From the NCBI RefSeq assembly GCF_002086815.1, contig NZ_MVID01000007.1, positions 62,001 through 126,000 on the forward strand: a stretch of DNA of 64,000 nucleotides, given 5' to 3'. This document shows, piece by piece, positions 16,475-23,732 of the stretch. Under the pieces are notes generated by a model. That model saw only the letters and a list, made by a program, of their open reading frames with translations. It did not search any database and was not told where the DNA came from. Source of the DNA: Mycolicibacterium parafortuitum. Its GTDB lineage: Bacteria; Actinomycetota; Actinomycetes; Mycobacteriales; Mycobacteriaceae. The position numbers and the translations under genes were made by a program. How positions within the stretch are numbered: position 1 is the stretch's first letter; each line of letters starts with the position of its first letter.

Positions 16475-17199
16475 ATGTATCTCCCGCCGCCGACCTCAAG
16501 GACGGTGCCGGTGATGTAGCTCGACAGCTCGGAGGCCAGGAACACCACCGCGCCGGCCACTTCCTTGGGCTCCCCCGCCCGCTTCATCGGCACCGCGGCC
16601 TCGCGCTCGGCGAACACCTCGGGCGGCATGGCCGCGGTCATCGGGGTCCGGATCAGGCCCGGCTGCACGGCGTTGATCCGAACATTGTGGTGCGCAACCT
16701 CTTTAGCGGCAGCCTTGGTCAGGCCCACGATCCCCGCCTTGGCCGCGCTGTAGTTGGTCTGCCCCGGATTGCCGGACTTGCCCGACAGCGACGAGATGTT
16801 GACGATGCTTCCGGATTTCTGTTCGCGCATCACCGCCGACGCTTCCCGCACCCCGAGCCAGGTGCCGCGCAAGTGGACGGTGACGACCGCGTCGAAGTCG
16901 GCGACCGACATCTTCTTCAGCGACGCGTCCCGGGTGGTGCCGGCGTTGTTGACGAACAGGTCGAGGTGTCCGTGCGCCCGCACGGTGTCGGCCACCAACG
17001 CGTGCATCGCCTCTTCGGAGGTGACGTCGCAGGCGACACCGGTCCCGCTCAACTCCTCGGCGACCGAGTGTGCCGCGTCCCCGTCGAGGTCCGCGATCAC
17101 CACCTGCGCTCCATGTGCGACCAGTTCACGGGCGATCTCGGCGCCGATTCCCTGGCCCGCACCTGTCACGACAGCAACCTTGCCGTCGAGCAACGTCAT
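16471..17199 (-). CDS. SDR-family oxidoreductase (FabG-like)
   Basis: 242 residues. NAD(P) motif TGAGQGIGAE, Asp-Leu-Asp after beta-2 (suggesting NAD rather than NADP preference), NNAG, and the catalytic Ser, Tyr and Lys in ISSLSGKSGNPGQTNYSAAK. It ends in VLEVGGGRYM, as FabG-like enzymes do. First gene of the 16-gene minus-strand block, preceded by an AGGAG ribosome site and an AT-rich promoter region shared with the divergent SDR gene. In a Rieske pathway it could be the dihydrodiol (cis-diol) dehydrogenase, or else a 3-hydroxyacyl-CoA dehydrogenase. Confidence 0.88.
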   Translation of the reverse strand: MTLLDGKVAVVTGAGQGIGAEIARELVAHGAQVVIADLDGDAAHSVAEELSGTGVACDVTSEEAMHALVADTVRAHGHLDLFVNNAGTTRDASLKKMSVADFDAVVTVHLRGTWLGVREASAVMREQKSGSIVNISSLSGKSGNPGQTNYSAAKAGIVGLTKAAAKEVAHHNVRINAVQPGLIRTPMTAAMPPEVFAEREAAVPMKRAGEPKEVAGAVVFLASELSSYITGTVLEVGGGRYM

Positions 17200-17302
17200 C
17201 TGGACTCCTAAGCGCGGTTGTAGACAAATTTAATCATAATTTCTAATCTAAGTTAAACCAATGAGGGCGTGTCGCTCAAGAACGCCGGCGAGGAGCTATC
17301 AG
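17200..17302. promoter_or_regulatory. Divergent AT-rich promoter/operator region
   Basis: The 103-bp gap between two divergent SDR genes is markedly AT-rich in a GC-rich window. AAATT (17226-17230) and AATTT (17238-17242) bound an imperfect 17-bp inverted repeat. On the minus strand TATGAT is a possible -10 about 35 nt from the ATG; on the plus strand TAATCT (17245-17250) fits a -10 for the gene at 17303. A shared operator controlling both directions is likely. It does not match the KstR or KstR2 operator patterns I know. Confidence 0.5.
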
Positions 17303-18100
17303 ATGGATCTGGGACTGGCAGGTGCCCGGGTGGTCGTCACCGGCGGGGCGTCGAACATCGGCCGCGGGATCGTGCACGAGTTCGCCTCGGAGGGCTCCCG
17401 GATCGTCATCAACGACATCGACGAGGCGCAGGCCGAGAAGGTGCGTGCCGAGGCGCTCGAACGCGGCGCGCAGGACGTCGAGGTGGTGATTGCCGACCTG
17501 ACGCTCGAGGGCGCAGCCGAAGTCACGGTCGGCCGCGCGGTCGAGCGGTGGGGCGGAATCGACGTCCTGGTGAACAACGCCGGCTGGAGCGTGCCCGGCT
17601 TCGTCGCCACCGACACCGACCGCGACAAGTGGCAGCGCACCATCGAGATCAACTTCTTCTCCGCACTGGCCGCCACCCAGGCCGCGATCGGGCCGATGAA
17701 GGAAGCCGGTGAGGGATCGCTGATCTACATCGCCAGCGACGCCGCATTCGGCCAGATCCGCCAGGCCGTCTACGGCGCGTCCAAGGCCGCGATGGTGGCG
17801 CTGGCCCGCACCACGGCACGCGAACACGGACGGCACGGAATCCGGTCCAACATCGTGTGCCCCGGCCTGGTCATCCCCGAGGGGCCCGATGCGGTCGGCG
17901 AGAAGAGCCTGTGGTCGGTAGGCCAGGACGAGGTGTTCAACCCCAATCAGATCGACTTCATGCTCAAGGACACCCCGATGCGGCGTCTGACGACCGCGGA
18001 GGACGTCGGCCGGGCGGTGCTGTGGTTCGCTTCGCCGCGGGCGGCGCGGCAGGTCACGGGCCAGATGATCTCGGTCAGCGGCGGCTACACCATGCCCTAG
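17303..18100 (+). CDS. SDR-family oxidoreductase
   Basis: 265 residues. Cofactor loop TGGASNIGRG, acidic Asp at the end of beta-2 (NDIDEAQ), NNAGWS, and the active-site Ser (IASDAAFG) with Tyr and Lys (YGASKAAM). An extra segment before the end (SLWSVGQDEVFNPNQIDFML) is longer than in FabG. I start at ATG 17303 because GAGGAG lies about 8 nt before it; an ATG 42 nt upstream has no such site. Divergent from the CoA operon and sharing its promoter region, so probably another dehydrogenase of the same pathway. Confidence 0.87.
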   Translation: MDLGLAGARVVVTGGASNIGRGIVHEFASEGSRIVINDIDEAQAEKVRAEALERGAQDVEVVIADLTLEGAAEVTVGRAVERWGGIDVLVNNAGWSVPGFVATDTDRDKWQRTIEINFFSALAATQAAIGPMKEAGEGSLIYIASDAAFGQIRQAVYGASKAAMVALARTTAREHGRHGIRSNIVCPGLVIPEGPDAVGEKSLWSVGQDEVFNPNQIDFMLKDTPMRRLTTAEDVGRAVLWFASPRAARQVTGQMISVSGGYTMP

Positions 18101-18130
18101 CCCCCATGCCCTAGCCACCATGCCGTAGCC
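18089..18130 (+). repeat. Three tandem 14-bp repeats across the SDR stop codon
   Basis: ATGCCCTAG, ATGCCCTAG and ATGCCGTAG begin at 18092, 18106 and 18120, exactly 14 bp apart, within near-identical units of the form CC(A/C)CCATGCC(C/G)TAG. The first unit holds the natural Met-Pro-stop end of the SDR gene, so the gene end has been triplicated. Probably replication slippage; each extra copy forms a two-codon mini-frame. Confidence 0.8.
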
Positions 18131-18164
18131 GTCGAGAGTGCGCCCAGCGCGCCCGAGTCGGGCC

Positions 18165-18977
18165 TCAGTCCGGCTCGGGTATCGGCTCCCACTCCCCCGA
18201 CACCGATGCGCTCCACCGCGGGGCGCGTTTCTCGCGGAATGCCGCGACGCCTTCGCGTGCGTCGGCACTGCCCATCACCCGGTGGTGCAGGTCAGTCTCC
18301 AACCGCGCCACCTGCCGGGCGCTGTAACCGTTGGTCATGGTGTCCCACAACAACCGCTTGCTCAGCGCCGCCGACATCGGGGCGACATTGACCGCGATGT
18401 CGCGGGCAATCCCCATCGCGGTATCCAACACCTCCTCGGCGGGCAACGCCCGGTTCGCGATCCCGAGCGTCTCGGCCTCTGCGCCGTCGAAGGTCCGACC
18501 GGTCAGCAGGAGATCCGCGGCTACCGCGCCGCCGACCAGGTGGGGCAGCGTCCAGTGCGACATGCAGTCACCGAGGACACCGCGGCGCACCTGCGCCACA
18601 GCGTATTTCGCATCTGTAGCCATGATTCTCAGGTCGGCCTGCAGCGCGATCGTCAGCCCGATGCCGATCGCATGGCCGTTGACCGCGGCGATCACGGGAG
18701 TTCGCAGCTCGAACGCCGCCGGATCGGTCGGCGATGCGGTGAAGCCCGCTGCGCCGGCCTCGAACGGCCCGGCCGGGGAAGCCATATCGGCTCCGGCGCA
18801 GAACGCGTCACCGGCACCCGTCAGCACGATCGCGCGAACTGCGTCGTCGTCGTCGCAGACCCGGTAGGCGGCGTTGAGCAGCTGACCCATCTCGGCGGTG
18901 TAGGCGTTGCGCTGCTGCGGCCTGTTCAGCGTCAGCACCGCGACCCCGTGCGCGACAGAGACGGTCAGGTCGGTCAT
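18165..18977 (-). CDS. Crotonase-family enoyl-CoA hydratase/isomerase
   Basis: 270 residues: AVLTLNRPQQRNAYT, GDAFCAGADMASP, NGHAIGIGLTIALQAD and RRGVLGDCMSHWTLPHLVG with an Asp in the GDC loop. The C-terminus has FREKRAPRW and a short extension. Divergent from the LysR regulator gene with only 48 bp between starts, a classical arrangement in which the LysR protein controls the enzyme gene. TAAGTT lies 6 nt before the ATG, consistent with a leaderless message. Substrate unknown. Confidence 0.88.
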   Translation of the reverse strand: MTDLTVSVAHGVAVLTLNRPQQRNAYTAEMGQLLNAAYRVCDDDDAVRAIVLTGAGDAFCAGADMASPAGPFEAGAAGFTASPTDPAAFELRTPVIAAVNGHAIGIGLTIALQADLRIMATDAKYAVAQVRRGVLGDCMSHWTLPHLVGGAVAADLLLTGRTFDGAEAETLGIANRALPAEEVLDTAMGIARDIAVNVAPMSAALSKRLLWDTMTNGYSARQVARLETDLHHRVMGSADAREGVAAFREKRAPRWSASVSGEWEPIPEPD

Positions 18978-18983
18978 GCGGCG

Positions 18984-18989
18984 AACTTA
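18984..18989 (-). promoter_or_regulatory. -10 box TAAGTT, leaderless start of the crotonase gene
   Basis: TAAGTT on the minus strand matches TANNNT and ends 6 nt before the ATG at 18977, so transcription would begin at or next to the start codon. No Shine-Dalgarno sequence is seen. The box lies in the 48-bp gap shared with the divergent LysR gene, where LysR binding would be expected. Confidence 0.5.
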
Positions 18990-19025
18990 CCGACCGGCAC
19001 GGCGCGCACTGGGGACAATCCAAGG

Positions 19026-19943
19026 ATGGACACCCGGCGGCTGGAACTGTTGTTGGCGCTGTCGCGGCTCGGCTCCATGCGGGCGGTGGCCGACGAGTAC
19101 CGGCTCACCACGTCCACGGTGTCGCAGCAGATCGCCGCGCTGGCCCGCGACACCGGCGCCCAGCTGATCGAGCCGGACGGGCGCCGGGTGCGGCTGACCC
19201 CGGCCGGACGCCGGCTCGCCGACCACGCCGTGACGATCCTCGCGGCGGTCGACGCCGCGCGACTCGACTTCGACCCCGACGCCGAACCCGCGGGCACCGT
19301 CAGGGTGGGCGGCTTCGCCACCGGTATCCGGGTCTCGCTGCTGCCGATCGTCGCCGACCTCGGGATGCGCTACCCCAACGTGGAGGTGGTGATCAGCGAG
19401 TACGAGCCGACCGAGGCGTTCACGTTGCTGGCCGCCGACGACCTCGACCTCGCGCTGACCTACGACTACAACCTGGCGCCGGCGTCGCCGGGACCCGCAC
19501 TGGAGACGATGCCGCTGTGGTCGACCGGGTGGGGCCTCGGGGTGCCTGCCGACACACCGGCCGGAGCCGGGATCACCGCGTTCGCCGACTCCCCCTGGAT
19601 CGTGAACTCACGCAACACCGCCGACGAGACGGCGGTGCGCACCCTGGCGTCGCTGGCCGGGTTCACGCCGGCGGTCGCCCACCAGATCGACAGCCTCGAT
19701 CTGGTCGAGGACCTGATCGTCGGCGGGTTCGGAGTGGGACTGCTTCCGCTCGGCAGGCCCACCGGCCCCGGGGTCACCGTGCTTCCGCTGCACAATCCCG
19801 ACGTGATGCTGACTGCCTACGCGGTGACGAGGAAGGGCCGCTCGGCGTGGTCACCGCTGCGGGCCATCCTGGACCGGATGCGGCCGCCCCCTGGCGCGCC
19901 ACAGCACCTGCGGTGGCCGCGGCCCCAGGCCGACGGCGGCTGA
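19026..19943 (+). CDS. LysR-family transcriptional regulator
   Basis: 305 residues. The N-terminal winged helix-turn-helix spans about residues 1-60 (RLELLLALSRLGSMRAVADE, then TTSTVSQQIAAL). The effector domain starts near residue 88 (GTVRVGGFATGIRVSLLPIV) and has the two-lobe periplasmic-binding-like fold. Start ATG at 19026 is preceded by AAGG close to the codon and by GACAAT, so it may also be leaderless. Likely controls the divergent crotonase gene in response to a pathway acid or CoA ester; effector unknown. Confidence 0.9.
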   Translation: MDTRRLELLLALSRLGSMRAVADEYRLTTSTVSQQIAALARDTGAQLIEPDGRRVRLTPAGRRLADHAVTILAAVDAARLDFDPDAEPAGTVRVGGFATGIRVSLLPIVADLGMRYPNVEVVISEYEPTEAFTLLAADDLDLALTYDYNLAPASPGPALETMPLWSTGWGLGVPADTPAGAGITAFADSPWIVNSRNTADETAVRTLASLAGFTPAVAHQIDSLDLVEDLIVGGFGVGLLPLGRPTGPGVTVLPLHNPDVMLTAYAVTRKGRSAWSPLRAILDRMRPPPGAPQHLRWPRPQADGG

Positions 19944-19969
19944 TCGGACGCCGGGACGGACACCGACCG

Positions 19970-20668
19970 TCATCGCGCGGCGAGCCAGCGCGCCTGCCGG
20001 TGCACGAAGGCCGCGTCGACCACCGCGCCGTGCCCCGGGACGTACCGCGCGCCCGGGCCACCCAGGGCGGCCAGCCGGTCCAGGGTCGCCGGCCAGGCCG
20101 CCGGGTCCGACTGATCGTCGACGCACGGATCTCCGGACTCCTCGACGAGGTCCCCGCAGAAGACCACGGTGTGCGGCCCGTCGGCGACGAGCACGACCAG
20201 GTCGTGGTCGGTGTGTCCGCGGCCCGGATGCACGATCCGCACCGTGACGTCCTCGGCGAGGGTGAGGTTCCCGGCGGCCTGCGCGTACCGAGGCGGCACC
20301 GCCGCGGCCAGCGCGGCATCGACCTCGACCGGGTCCGCCCCGTGTGTCACGGCGTCGGCACGTAGCCACGCGTGCCGCTCGGCAAGCGCGGTCACCACCT
20401 CGGGGGCGCAGAACGTCGTCGCGGCGGCGAACACCGAGTGCCCGAGGATGTGGTCGAAGTGGTTGTGCGTCAGCACGACATGGCGCACCGTGCAGCCGGT
20501 GAGCTCGGCGATGTCGTGCGCCACCGCATGCGCCTCAGACAGCGTGGTGCCGGTGTCGACCACGAGTGCCGAACCGTCGGCGTGCACGGCGCCGACCGTG
20601 ACGTCGCAGAACGGCAGCCGGCAGCGAATCACGTGCTCGCTGATCCGCTCCCAGATCAATGCCGCCAC
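19970..20668 (-). CDS. Metallo-beta-lactamase-fold hydrolase
   Basis: 232 residues. Metal ligands are visible as HNHFDH (the HxHxDH motif), the His in HPGRGHTDHD, the Asp in VFCGDLVEE and the His in YVPGHGAVV, so a complete binuclear site is present. Small stand-alone proteins of this type include glyoxalase II-like thioesterases, quinone-clearing hydrolases and true class B beta-lactamases; nothing here distinguishes them. I take the GTG at 20668 as start because TACCGT stands exactly 7 nt upstream (leaderless). A much longer open frame upstream on this strand is a shadow of the DoxX repeat region. Confidence 0.85.
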   Translation of the reverse strand: MAALIWERISEHVIRCRLPFCDVTVGAVHADGSALVVDTGTTLSEAHAVAHDIAELTGCTVRHVVLTHNHFDHILGHSVFAAATTFCAPEVVTALAERHAWLRADAVTHGADPVEVDAALAAAVPPRYAQAAGNLTLAEDVTVRIVHPGRGHTDHDLVVLVADGPHTVVFCGDLVEESGDPCVDDQSDPAAWPATLDRLAALGGPGARYVPGHGAVVDAAFVHRQARWLAAR

Positions 20669-20675
20669 CCCTGGG

Positions 20676-20681
20676 ACGGTA
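20676..20681 (-). promoter_or_regulatory. -10 box TACCGT, leaderless start of the MBL-fold gene
   Basis: TACCGT on the minus strand fits TANNNT and is separated from the GTG start codon by 7 nt, which places the transcription start at the G of GTG. No ribosome site is present. This decides the start codon of the metallo-beta-lactamase-fold gene. Confidence 0.55.
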
Positions 20682-20740
20682 CTGCGACAGCGCACCTGAG
20701 CCGTGGTTTGCCGCCCGGTGTGCCTGGGAACACAGGCCCC

Positions 20741-21649
20741 ATGTTGATCCGACGTGTTGCGCGCCCCATGCTGTCCGCTGTGTTCATCTCGCGGGGAATC
20801 GAGGCCCTGCGTAGCCCGAAACCGGCGACCGATGCCACCCGGCAGACGCTCGAAGAGCTCAGCAAGTTGCCCGATCCGGTCGGCACCAATCTGCCGACGA
20901 ACGCCGAGACAGTGGCGAAGGTGACCGCGGCGGTGCAGATCGGCGGCGGCCTGCTGCTGGCCGCCGGCCGGCTCCCGAGGTTCGCCTCGGCGGCACTGGC
21001 GCTCAGCGTGGTTCCGAGTTCCCTTGGCGGTCATGCCTTCTGGACCGAGGTGGACCCGCAGCGAAAGGCCGACGAACGTCGCGCCTTCATCACCGACGTC
21101 AGCCTCATCGGCGGCCTGATCATTGCCGCCGTCGACACCGAGGGCAAGCCCTCGCTCGGGTGGCGTGGCCGCCGGGCCGCGCGCAAGGTGTCCGACGCCG
21201 TCGCGTCGGCGCTGCCTGCCGGCGCTGCCGCCGGCAACTCTCTGGTGGACAGCCCGCTCGCCGAGAAGGTCGGGCACGGGCTGCAGGTCGGCGCCGAACG
21301 GGGCCGCGAGCTCGCACACATCGCCGGGGAGCGGGGTTCGGAGTTCGCCGAGGTGGCGCTCGACCGCGGCGGCAAGTTGGCCGAGGTCGCCCGCGAGCGG
21401 GGCACTGAACTCGCCGAACTGGCCCGCGAACGCGCCCCCGAGTTGGCCGAGATCGCCCGCGAACGCGGCGAGGAACTGGCCGACCGGGCCCGCCATCGCG
21501 CGCCCGAGCTGGCCGAACTGGCCCGTGAACGCGCTGAACTGGCGCGCGAACGCGCCGCGGTGCTGGCCGATGTCGCGAGCAAGGAAGCCAAGAAGGCCGG
21601 CAAGCAGGCGAAAAAGCAGGCCAAGAAGCAGCAGCACCGCGTGCGCTGA
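20741..21649 (+). CDS. DoxX-family membrane protein with 11-residue repeat tail
   Basis: 302 residues. Residues 1 to about 135 form the DoxX domain with three to four membrane helices (VAAVQIGGGLLLAAGRLPRF, ALALSVVPSSLGGHAFW, LIGGLIIAAV). Residues 188-282 consist of about eight and a half 11-residue units of the form (x)-E-L-A-E-(L/V/I)-A-R-E-R-(G/A), giving a long charged amphipathic right-handed-type helix, and the protein ends in a Lys-rich KKAGKQAKKQAKK segment. DoxX proteins are linked to thiol and redox stress in mycobacteria. The tail is probably cytosolic and could be an oligomerisation or membrane-surface helix. No Shine-Dalgarno stands out before the ATG. Confidence 0.8.
   Translation: MLIRRVARPMLSAVFISRGIEALRSPKPATDATRQTLEELSKLPDPVGTNLPTNAETVAKVTAAVQIGGGLLLAAGRLPRFASAALALSVVPSSLGGHAFWTEVDPQRKADERRAFITDVSLIGGLIIAAVDTEGKPSLGWRGRRAARKVSDAVASALPAGAAAGNSLVDSPLAEKVGHGLQVGAERGRELAHIAGERGSEFAEVALDRGGKLAEVARERGTELAELARERAPELAEIARERGEELADRARHRAPELAELARERAELARERAAVLADVASKEAKKAGKQAKKQAKKQQHRVR
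21302..21586 (+). repeat. 33-bp degenerate tandem repeats encoding hendecads
   Basis: This stretch of the DoxX gene is built from 33-bp units encoding 11-residue repeats such as GTELAELARER and APELAEIARER; one unit is shortened to 7 residues (AELARER). Third-position differences between units show that the repeats are old or under selection at the protein level rather than freshly duplicated. Confidence 0.85.
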
Positions 21650-21674
21650 TTGCGGCGGTCGCCGGCCGCCCCTG

Positions 21675-22412
21675 TCAGTCCCGCGGCGCGTAGCTGTAGT
21701 CGATCTTGGTGCCGTCCACGGCGGTCACGGTCAGGACGAACGCCGCGGTTTCCGGTCCGGCGACCACGCTGCAGTCCACCGTGTTTCCGGGCCTGCCCTC
21801 GAGGTCGCCTGAGCAGGTGGCCGACTCCGGAGGCTTTGCGACGTGGCGCGCCAACTCGGCCAGCAGCGACTGCTCGACCTCCGTCTTGGTCAGGATCGGC
21901 ACCAGGTCGAAGTTCATCAGCAGCCCGTCGAGGCTGGTGACCTCGGCTGTGCGCCGCAACGTGACCCCGGCGGAGGTGACCTCGCACTGGGCCGTCTCCC
22001 CCAGCACGCCGAGCAGACCTGTCTCGCATACGACACGCGACGGCGGCGGCCCGCCTGCCTCGTCCACCAATCGCGTCACCGCACGCTCCAACTGCTCTCC
22101 GGACAGCGCGGGAATCAGTTCGTACTCGATCCTGTCGCCGTCGACGGCGGTGACAGTCACGATGGGCTCGAACCGGTTGGTCGGGCCGAGCACCACCTCA
22201 CACCGCGCCGTCTGCCCGACCTCGCCGGGGAGCGGGTCCTTGCACGAGACCGATTCCGGGGTCGCGCCGGCTTCGCGGAGCCGCGCGGTGATGTCGGACT
22301 GCAGATCCGAGGTCGCCACAGCAGGGAGCCCGTCGTCGGGGGTCTGCACGCCGCATCCGGCCGCCGAGGTGATGAGGGCCATCGCGGCGAGCGGACCGAA
22401 GACCTTCCTCAC
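21675..22412 (-). CDS. Lipoprotein with three DUF4333 domains
   Basis: 245 residues. From the GTG start at 22412 there is a signal peptide of about 19 residues ending in the lipobox SAAGC, so Cys20 would be lipidated and the protein anchored on the outer face of the membrane. Three similar segments of about 65-70 residues follow, each with a Cys pair about 14 residues apart (SCKDPLPGEVGQTARC and its two counterparts), probably a disulfide per domain. DUF4333 is common in mycobacterial secreted proteins and of unknown function. An in-frame ATG 150 nt upstream would destroy the signal peptide, so I reject it. Confidence 0.8.
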   Translation of the reverse strand: MRKVFGPLAAMALITSAAGCGVQTPDDGLPAVATSDLQSDITARLREAGATPESVSCKDPLPGEVGQTARCEVVLGPTNRFEPIVTVTAVDGDRIEYELIPALSGEQLERAVTRLVDEAGGPPPSRVVCETGLLGVLGETAQCEVTSAGVTLRRTAEVTSLDGLLMNFDLVPILTKTEVEQSLLAELARHVAKPPESATCSGDLEGRPGNTVDCSVVAGPETAAFVLTVTAVDGTKIDYSYAPRD

Positions 22413-22497
22413 GTGGTATCCCGTCGCAGGTAGGAAGTTTGCAGGCACCCTAGCAGAGAGTTTCGGGGCCGGCTGGCTTCGATGTTTTACTGCTCGC

Positions 22498-23382
22498 ATG
22501 CCCAGAACCGCCCTGACTGCGCGACGCCTGCACGACCGCGCCGAACCCGTCCACGCCGTCACCTACTTCGCCCCGGAAAGCCGTGCCGCGCTCGACGGAC
22601 TGGGATACCGGGGTTTCTGGTCGGGCTACTTCGCCGCCCGCTCGGCTCCGCTGGGCCCGGTTCCCGCCGACGTGGTCACGGCCGCGTTCTACAACTTCAC
22701 GGCCGAACGGGTGGCCAAGGCGCTGCCCGCGGCGTGGGACGTCGCCTCGCCCTCCGAGGCACTGGCCGCCAGGGAGAGTTCGGCGGCGGCGGTGCTGCGG
22801 CGATGCGGGGTCGGCGACGAGGAGGCCGCGACCGTTGCCGACCTGGTGCGGCGGGCCGTCGCATCGGCCGATACCGACGGTCGCGTGCTCTACGGCGCCA
22901 ACCGCGCGTTGCCATGGCCATCGGATCCGCAGGCGCGGCTGTGGCACGCGACCACGCTGCTGCGTGAGCACCGCGGGGACGGTCATGTGGCCGTGCTGAC
23001 TGCCGAGGGGTTGTCCGGGCGCGAGTGCAACGTGCTGCACGCCGCCGCCGGAGGTGTGCCCGCGGAGATGATCAAACGGGCACGCGACTACGACGACGAC
23101 CAGTGGGCGCTCCACCAGGAGGCCCTGCGCGGCCGCGGCCTGCTCGACGGCGACGGCGTGTTGACCGGAGAGGGACGAAAGTTCAAGCGCCACATCGAGG
23201 ATCGCACCGACACGATCGCGCTGTCCGTGCTCGCCGGGCTCGATGACAGCGACGTCGAAGCCCTGTTCCAAGCGCTCACCCCGATCACCCGCAAGGTGGT
23301 CGCCGCGGGTGACGTGCCTGCGGGGACGCCGATGGGGCTCAGCCGTGACGACCTCGACGACGGCAGCGCACGTCTGGACTGA
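22498..23382 (+). CDS. SCO6745-family protein
   Basis: 294 residues, all-helical by appearance, no membrane segment. Family-like segments are FWSGYFAARSAPLG near residue 42, AAFYNFTAERVAKALPAAW near residue 65, and LWHATTLLREHRGDGHVAVLTAEGL in the second half. The C-terminal half resembles a winged helix (GRGLLDGDGVLTGEG). Members of this actinobacterial family (also called SalK-like) have no settled function. Start ATG 22498 is divergent from the DUF4333 lipoprotein gene. Confidence 0.7.
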   Translation: MPRTALTARRLHDRAEPVHAVTYFAPESRAALDGLGYRGFWSGYFAARSAPLGPVPADVVTAAFYNFTAERVAKALPAAWDVASPSEALAARESSAAAVLRRCGVGDEEAATVADLVRRAVASADTDGRVLYGANRALPWPSDPQARLWHATTLLREHRGDGHVAVLTAEGLSGRECNVLHAAAGGVPAEMIKRARDYDDDQWALHQEALRGRGLLDGDGVLTGEGRKFKRHIEDRTDTIALSVLAGLDDSDVEALFQALTPITRKVVAAGDVPAGTPMGLSRDDLDDGSARLD

Positions 23383-23391
23383 CGGGTCGCC

Positions 23392-23718
23392 TCAGCGCGG
23401 GGCGTACATGATCAGGCCGACGCCGGCGAGGCAGACCGCTGCGCCGACGATGTCCCACCGGTCCGGGCGGAAGCCGTCGGCGACCATCCCCCACAGCAGG
23501 GAGCCGGCGACGAACACCCCGCCGTACGCGGCGAGGACTCGGCCGAAGTTCGCGTCCGGCTGAAACGCCGCGACGAATCCGTAGGCGCCGAGCGCGATGA
23601 TGCCCGCTCCGATCCACAGCCAGCCGCGATGCTCCCGCAATCCCTGCCAGACCAGCCACGCTCCGCCGATCTCCAGGATCGCGGCGAGGACGAACAGCAG
23701 CACAGACTTGACGATCAC
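23392..23718 (-). CDS. YnfA/UPF0060-family membrane protein
   Basis: 108 residues with four transmembrane helices. The family signature [21 protein letters not shown] and [26 protein letters not shown] is clear. The family is related in topology to small multidrug resistance exporters, but transport has not been settled. It lies 14 nt after the stop... of no co-directional gene: downstream neighbour is the convergent SCO6745 gene (9 bp away) and upstream is the livF gene end (14 bp), so it may be read through from the ABC operon. Confidence 0.85.
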   Translation of the reverse strand: MIVKSVLLFVLAAILEIGGAWLVWQGLREHRGWLWIGAGIIALGAYGFVAAFQPDANFGRVLAAYGGVFVAGSLLWGMVADGFRPDRWDIVGAAVCLAGVGLIMYAPR

Positions 23719-23732
23719 GCGTCTACCCGTGC

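Noticed and set aside
17200..17302. KstR/KstR2 cholesterol-regulon operator before the Rieske operon
   Set aside because: Neither the AAC-n2-GTT nor the CAAG-n2-CTTG core is present, so a cholesterol-regulon assignment is not supported.
20670..21637. Upstream extension of the metallo-beta-lactamase-fold gene by over 300 codons
   Set aside because: The extension mirrors the DoxX repeat region; a leaderless promoter and GTG at 20668 give a normal-sized enzyme.
11..23000. Assignment of the left cluster to steroid or cholesterol degradation
   Set aside because: MFE-type SDR, thiolases and DUF35 occur there too, but ring-cleavage genes such as kshA, kstD or hsaC are absent and the Rieske enzyme has a beta subunit, unlike KshA.
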